A DNA stretch of 64,000 nucleotides. It comes from Lates calcarifer (lineage: Eukaryota; Chordata; Actinopteri; Centropomidae). Position 1 is the stretch's first letter, and every line of letters starts with the position of its first letter. This document shows, in pieces, positions 59,599 to 64,000 of this stretch. The notes beneath the pieces were generated by a model, which did not search any database, was not told where the DNA came from, and saw only the letters and a list, made by a program, of their open reading frames with translations. Made by a program: the position numbers and the translations under genes. Location: the NCBI RefSeq assembly GCF_001640805.2, contig NC_066855.1:16826701-16890700 (forward strand). The letters are read 5' to 3'.

Positions 59599-61096
59599 TA
59601 GACTGAGAACTTTGATCTGAGATTCCTTTTTTTCCCCAGGAATAAACAAGCCAGCATGTGTGGACTCACAGTAACTGAGACAACATACAGCCAAACATAA
59701 TGAGTCACTGGAGCATTAATGAGAATAGCAGACAAAACAATTACATCAAGTGTGTATTTGCCAGTATGTGTATTTGCCTGCTCACTGTTTGTTCTCAACA
59801 GAAGAATGAAACCACTATACTGTTATTTGCATTAAGAGTACAGAATACTATTCAAACGGCAGCTTTATCCTCTGATCTTACTGCAACAGCACAGTGTATA
59901 ATTTAGGTCACTAAATGCATTCATTTGATTGCATTTCTATCCCAACAGACTGGATTTTTCGTTATACCAAGGCAACACATATTATCGCATGTATAGCACC
60001 GGCTGCACTGGAGCAGATGGGAGTATGATGCCTTGCCCAAGGGTATATCAACAGACCAGACCTGCGTTTTTACTTCCACTCTTTCAACATTAAGACGCTC
60101 ATATATGCATCGAGATTCTTCCCTGATCCAACCAGATCATAACTCTTCTGCAGAATCTGTGGAGTATGAAATTCATGTTTACCTTCCAACACCGCCTTTA
60201 AAAATGTGTCTCACCACAACATGAAAACCTACGTGGGTAAGTAAGCAACTAACAATGTATGAAACAAACTTAGCAGCAGGAAATGAAACCTGCTGCAGGT
60301 TTGGACTCATCAGACACACGGGCCACATTTACTCTTTTCATTTTGAGCGTCTTATATCCAGGTAAACTCCACCTCGTTTTATGAGTCACATATACTGTAT
60401 GTGTCCCTGGTCACAAATATGTCCACAGTTCACAGCTACATGCAAATTAGGTTCAGCTCTGCACCAGTCCAGAGGGTGGTGGTAATGTCCCTGAAACTGA
60501 CTGGTAACTGCCCAAAACGCCAGAGGAGGAATAACTTCTACACATTTGCAGCTTAGTTACAAAAAATAAAATCAGTTGAGAAAGGAAGCTCAGGTTGAGA
60601 TCAAGTGAGAGTAAAGCTCAACCACCTTCACAGAGTCTCATTCACGCAGATCATTCAGCGATTAAACTAATCAGGGATCAGATAAATGCTATGGCAGCAT
60701 GTTATGTCCTCTGTACGACTACATGTGATGAAACTGCTGGAAGCCGCTTGCTTCCTGTCACTTTCATAAGAGAATGTCAGTGTAAGTTCAGCTGCTGTGT
60801 CACAGAGGAAAAACCCTGTGAGCGTCCACAGATTGACACTGACACTTGGAAGGAGTAAACATTATGTTTGTATCTTAGAGAGACAGATGCATTTACACCT
60901 TTTCAAATATCTGCCTCACACTGTATGCTTCTTGGATACGTTAACACTTGGCTTTTATGATATCAAATAGCCAGGAAGCATAAAATGGCTAAGTGCAAAT
61001 GGGGTCACAGTCTATCCAGCACCCAACAACTCATACTGAGAGCTGAGCTGGAGGCCTGTGGTGAACTGTGTGGTGTTGCACACTAGACAGGCATGC
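59599..61096 (-). other. map2k6: map2k6 intron sequence, no other gene seen
   Basis: Part of the 2.5 kb intron between the 140-nt and 46-nt exons. No exon-like segment with both splice sites and kinase similarity was found. Confidence 0.6.
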
Positions 61097-61335
61097 TGAA
61101 ACAATTAAGTCGATTTATAGATTATTTCATCACAATTTTGAAAACCTATTAACTGTCAAATCAAAATAGCAATTTATCCAATTTAGCTTCTCAAATGTGA
61201 AGATTTGCTGCTTTTCTCAGTTTCATATCACTGAAAACTGAATGTCTGACAATGTAAGACACAGCAATTTGAAAGCTTGAATAAAGACCAAGAAAATAGT
61301 CCATGGATTAATTGATAATGATAATAGTAATTCAT
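61097..61335 (+). repeat. 'GAAACGATTAGTYGATT' teleost repeat, copy 8
   Basis: GCTGAAACAATTAAGTCGAT, TTTAGCTTCTCAAATGTGAA, GATTTGCTGCTTTTCTCAGT, TTCATATCACTGAAAACTGA, and the end GGATTAATTGATAATGATAA are in family order. It lies antisense in the map2k6 intron. Confidence 0.75.
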
Positions 61336-61683
61336 TTCTACATATTCAGATATATTCCATGGAGAGGTTGAGAGCCCTGGCACATCCCTGCACATCCTGT
61401 CAGAGCAGGCTTCTGGCCTCACAACAACAGCAACAACAAAAGAATGTCATAATGAACTCAGTCTCATAAAGAGGAAATTAATTGAAGCCCACTAAGCTGG
61501 AACCAATACACATTTCTGTCTGATTTATTGTTGCTTTGTTGAAGGGCACAATGACTCTGCTGCCTGTTCTGGCTCTGGTGTGTGTGGGGGGGGGGATACA
61601 ATCAAAAACATGGAACTGAATGTTTTCTGAGATGTGGTTCTGGCTGGTGAAAAATGGGGTAAAAACAACAGAAAAAGACGTAC
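61336..61683 (-). other. map2k6: map2k6 intron, exon-proximal part
   Basis: Contains a G10 run (61587-61596 on +). Nothing else recognisable. Confidence 0.5.
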
Positions 61684-61823
61684 CACTGAGAGGTGAAGTC
61701 CACAAACTCTGGAGAGAACTGGTCGGCAGGAAGCTGGGGCGAAGGTTCTTCCACCACCTGCTTCAGCTGCTGGAAGGGCGTACCCCATGAGTCGTATGGG
61801 AAGCGCAGGATGGCGAGCTCGAT
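61684..61823 (-). CDS. map2k6: map2k6 coding exon (kinase subdomains IX-X)
   Basis: Minus-strand exon of 140 nt: IELAILRFPYDSWGT, then PFQQLKQVVEEPSPQLPADQ and FSPEFVDFTSQ, plus TG of a split Cys codon. Acceptor TGGCTCAG; donor TG|GTACGT. It encodes the helical C-lobe after the DIWSLG block and is nearly identical to human MKK6. The IELAILRFPYDSWGT segment distinguishes it from MKK3 (IEMAILRFPYESWGT), although FSPEF is the MKK3-like spelling. Exon length and phase match what is expected for this gene family. Confidence 0.97.
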
Positions 61824-63178
61824 CTGAGCCACGCAGACAGAGAAACATGGGTCACACTCACTGACTACAGTTAACATACTTGCACATTAGTGTCCCGGTT
61901 TTAGATCTTATCCAAAAATCCTTCACTTAATAAAAACGTCATCAAACTTCCTTTGTAGGAGAGTAACGATTCTGCGACGGACCGAAAGCATGACACAAAC
62001 ATCCACGATCTCATATTGTGATACAGGAAGATGGAATTGCGATACCCACCACCCCCAACCCCAATCCCCCGCCACCACTGTGGGACTCTCAGTACATTAG
62101 TAATGTAATTAGACAAAACCATGTCTTATTGCACGCTAACCAAGTTATTCAGATTGTGATGCTGATGGTTTGAAATGTGTCAGAATTTTTTAGGGATCCA
62201 AAACTGTTGTCTGAGCAACAAGTCCTTCAGCCCAGACCTGCATGAGTACAGCTTATTGACTGTCAGCTGGATCAGGGCCTAGATGTTTTAGAGTGAACCA
62301 CCACAGGGACTAACTATCAGATAGAAATGTTGCTCAGATTGAGTTACCTACACTTACTTACACATGCTAAACTATAAAGGTTTATCCACTGAGAAAAACA
62401 ACCAGAGCTACCTGTTTTCTAATCTTCAGACCAACTCTTTCACTTCGAATCTATTTTGGTATTCCTCTTCACTCATAAGTACAGTTCTCAACAAGTAACA
62501 GGTCCTTTAAAAATCAGCCCCAAATCACCCAAAGTGTATTTTATGCGACACACTGATTGCTCACTCTGTCTTGGCCAATTTCGTTTCATCTTGGAGGTGA
62601 CATGCAAAAAAAAAAAAAAAATCCCTCCAACACTTAGAATTCATAATGAAAGTGAAAAAAGCTGAACAGTTTCAACTCTTCACCTCTATCATTTAAACCC
62701 CCCCCTCCCCACCCACCAAACATTTAGCACTCTTATTACCGTTCAAATTAGACATGTGCTGGGTACATTTACTCCTCACCGCTCATCTGCAATAGCTGAT
62801 CTAATAAGCAGAGAGAAGGACGAGCCAGGTTCAAATCAGAGGAAATTACCATAGATTGCTGAATCCTTGACGCCAAAATACTCTCTGGTCTGAGTTGGAA
62901 ATGTGCAAATGAGAGAGCTATGAATATTTAACAACTCATAATAAAATGTCTAGACACTACTTCGTCTAGAGCTATGCCTCACAGAACACCAAATTCATTT
63001 TTTTATGAATCATTTTTACCCTTCAGATAGTTTATTATTTTTGCAATTATGAAGACATTTGGAAAAAATGAACAGATCCAGGAAATAAAAAGTGTAATTG
63101 AGGATGAGTGAAATGAAAAGTTTTTGGATATAAATTCCCACTGAAATTCAAAATAAAAAGCAATAAAAGCTCATTTAC
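61824..63178 (-). other. map2k6: map2k6 intron (1355 bp)
   Basis: Bounded by GTAAAT (donor, after 63179) and TGGCTCAG (acceptor, before 61823). It holds a 17-base A tract at about 62606-62622 and C-rich stretches (62040-62080, 62696-62715). No second gene seen. Confidence 0.75.
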
Positions 63179-63256
63179 CATCGTGATTCCTAAACTCCAA
63201 ATGTCGGATTTGACGTTGTAGCCTTTCTGGTTCGTCTCGGGGTTGATCCTCTCCGG
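63179..63256 (-). CDS. map2k6: map2k6 coding exon (APE and DIWSLG motifs)
   Basis: Minus-strand exon of 78 nt, 26 residues: PERINPETNQKGYNVKSD then IWSLGITM. The Pro-Glu completes the APE motif of subdomain VIII (its Ala would end the upstream exon), and DIWSLG is subdomain IX with the invariant Asp. It corresponds to human MKK6 residues from about 222. Acceptor GTCCTGCAG; donor ATG|GTAAAT. The activation-loop exon with the Ser/Thr phosphorylation sites and all earlier exons lie past the window's right edge: I saw no matching sequence from 63257 to 64000. MKK6 phosphorylates and activates p38 MAP kinases in the cytoplasm and nucleus. Confidence 0.96.
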
Positions 63257-63589
63257 CTGCAGGACACAAAGTCGGACGAGGTCACTTATGGCAGCGGTTG
63301 TCAAGGACGAAAAGCACAACATGCTGTCTTCCTAAACTTCTTGTACACACAGGCCACGATATTCCCTGAGCGCTGACCCACTCAGCCAATCAGCAGCTGA
63401 GCTATCAGGGTTAAAATGTAACTGGGCTCATTAAATGTGTAGATGATGATGAGGAACAGAGAGGTGAATCTGTTAGGCCAAAGTTATAAACTTATAGACT
63501 TCACACACAGAGATGTATTCAGGGACAAATCCGACCGAAGCTGTGATACAGAAACTGGATCTCACACTCACAATAGGCAAAACACTTAA
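63257..63589 (-). other. map2k6: map2k6 intron (upstream part, continues off the window)
   Basis: Intron sequence 5' of the APE exon. No further kinase-encoding exon was found before the repeat at 63590. Confidence 0.6.
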
Positions 63590-63905
63590 TCACTTATTAA
63601 CCAGAGAAAAGATCATATTATATATATTATTAAATGGATTAACTCTGTAAATTGCATCGTGCCTCTTTTAGCTCTGTTTTTGGTCTCCACTTCCTCCTGA
63701 GGGAAATCTCTGGCTCTTTATCTGCTAAATGCTCCATGTTCACCAGCTGCTCTCTGACTGTGTCTGTGTCTGCTGTTTGCTGCTGAGCAGTGGTTTTTTA
63801 CAGCTTTTCCTCTGATACAGCTGCCTGCTGCAGCTGGAAACGGTGCTGTGAGAGCAGTGAGAGTGAACCAGCACAATAAAGTTATAGACTAAAGCTAAAC
63901 AATGA
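63590..63905 (-). repeat. Dispersed repeat, - copy (pair with 14600-15030)
   Basis: Reverse complement carries GTTCACTCTCACTGC, AGCAGCAAACAGCAGACACA, CACAGTCAGAGAGCAGCTGG, ATGGAGCATTTAGCAGATAA, GAGCCAGAGATTTCCCTCAG and AGAGCTAAAAGAG, the same blocks as 14600-15030. It lies in the map2k6 intron in antisense. Confidence 0.8.
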
Positions 63906-64000
63906 GCTGGCACTCACTATAATGCATCGTAAGGTCACGGGGGAGCTGCAGATTTGAGCGAAAATTCTCCGCAGGGTCGTCAATGTGAGTGATCCCTCTG

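Noticed and set aside
1..64000. CRISPR arrays, bacterial operons, phage or plasmid features
   Set aside because: None found; introns, poly(A) signals and teleost repeats show this is vertebrate nuclear DNA.
63257..64000. Upstream map2k6 exon with the activation loop
   Set aside because: No sequence encoding the DFG-to-activation-loop segment was found before the window ends.

Overview
This is vertebrate nuclear DNA, almost certainly from a ray-finned (percomorph-type) teleost. Two conserved vertebrate genes are present: an intronless-CDS inward-rectifier K+ channel, kcnj2 (Kir2.1), and the last four coding exons of a MAP kinase kinase, map2k6 (MKK6). The rest is AT-rich intergenic and intronic DNA. 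It holds fish-type dispersed repeats: Tc1 and hAT remnants, several MITE-like families, degenerate tRNA-derived SINE pieces and microsatellites. No bacterial, viral or organellar signature was seen. Repeat-family identities come from memory of teleost consensus sequences and were not searched.

Layout. 1-5300: transposon graveyard, with a Tc1 transposase remnant split by a later insertion, a BED-finger hAT remnant, and two MITEs. 5385-11217: the kcnj2 gene on the + strand, with a GC-rich promoter, a noncoding exon 1 ending at a CAG|GTAGAG donor (5640/5641), a 2.24 kb intron, exon 2 (from 7881) carrying the whole 427-codon CDS (8123-9406), a 1.8 kb 3' UTR and an AATAAA at 11196. 11.3-50.6 kb: a gene-poor interval with repeats and three CpG-dense blocks (about 33.5, 36.5 and 42.4 kb). 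The 42.4 kb block looks like an orphan promoter and first exon on the - strand. About 50.68 kb: a convincing - strand polyadenylation signal with no assigned gene. 58694-63256: map2k6 exons on the - strand, encoding the C-terminal 113 residues of the kinase. The exons for the N-terminus and most of the catalytic core lie beyond the right edge.

kcnj2 and map2k6 are neighbours on human chromosome 17q24, and the paralogous pair KCNJ12-MAP2K3 sits on 17p, so this is a conserved linkage. Here the two genes converge (tail to tail) and no kcnj16 reading frame lies between them. As I recall, that differs from the human order MAP2K6-KCNJ16-KCNJ2, all on one strand. The two products do not share a pathway step; their linkage is ancestral rather than operational.

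I found no previously undescribed biological system. The most checkable oddities are sequence changes in the channel's outer pore and turret, a chain of short uORFs in the kcnj2 leader, the orphan CpG-rich first exon at 42.2-42.7 kb, the orphan 3' end at 50.68 kb, and a 1.4 kb-spaced duplication (43.2 and 44.6 kb) that I cannot assign to a known repeat.
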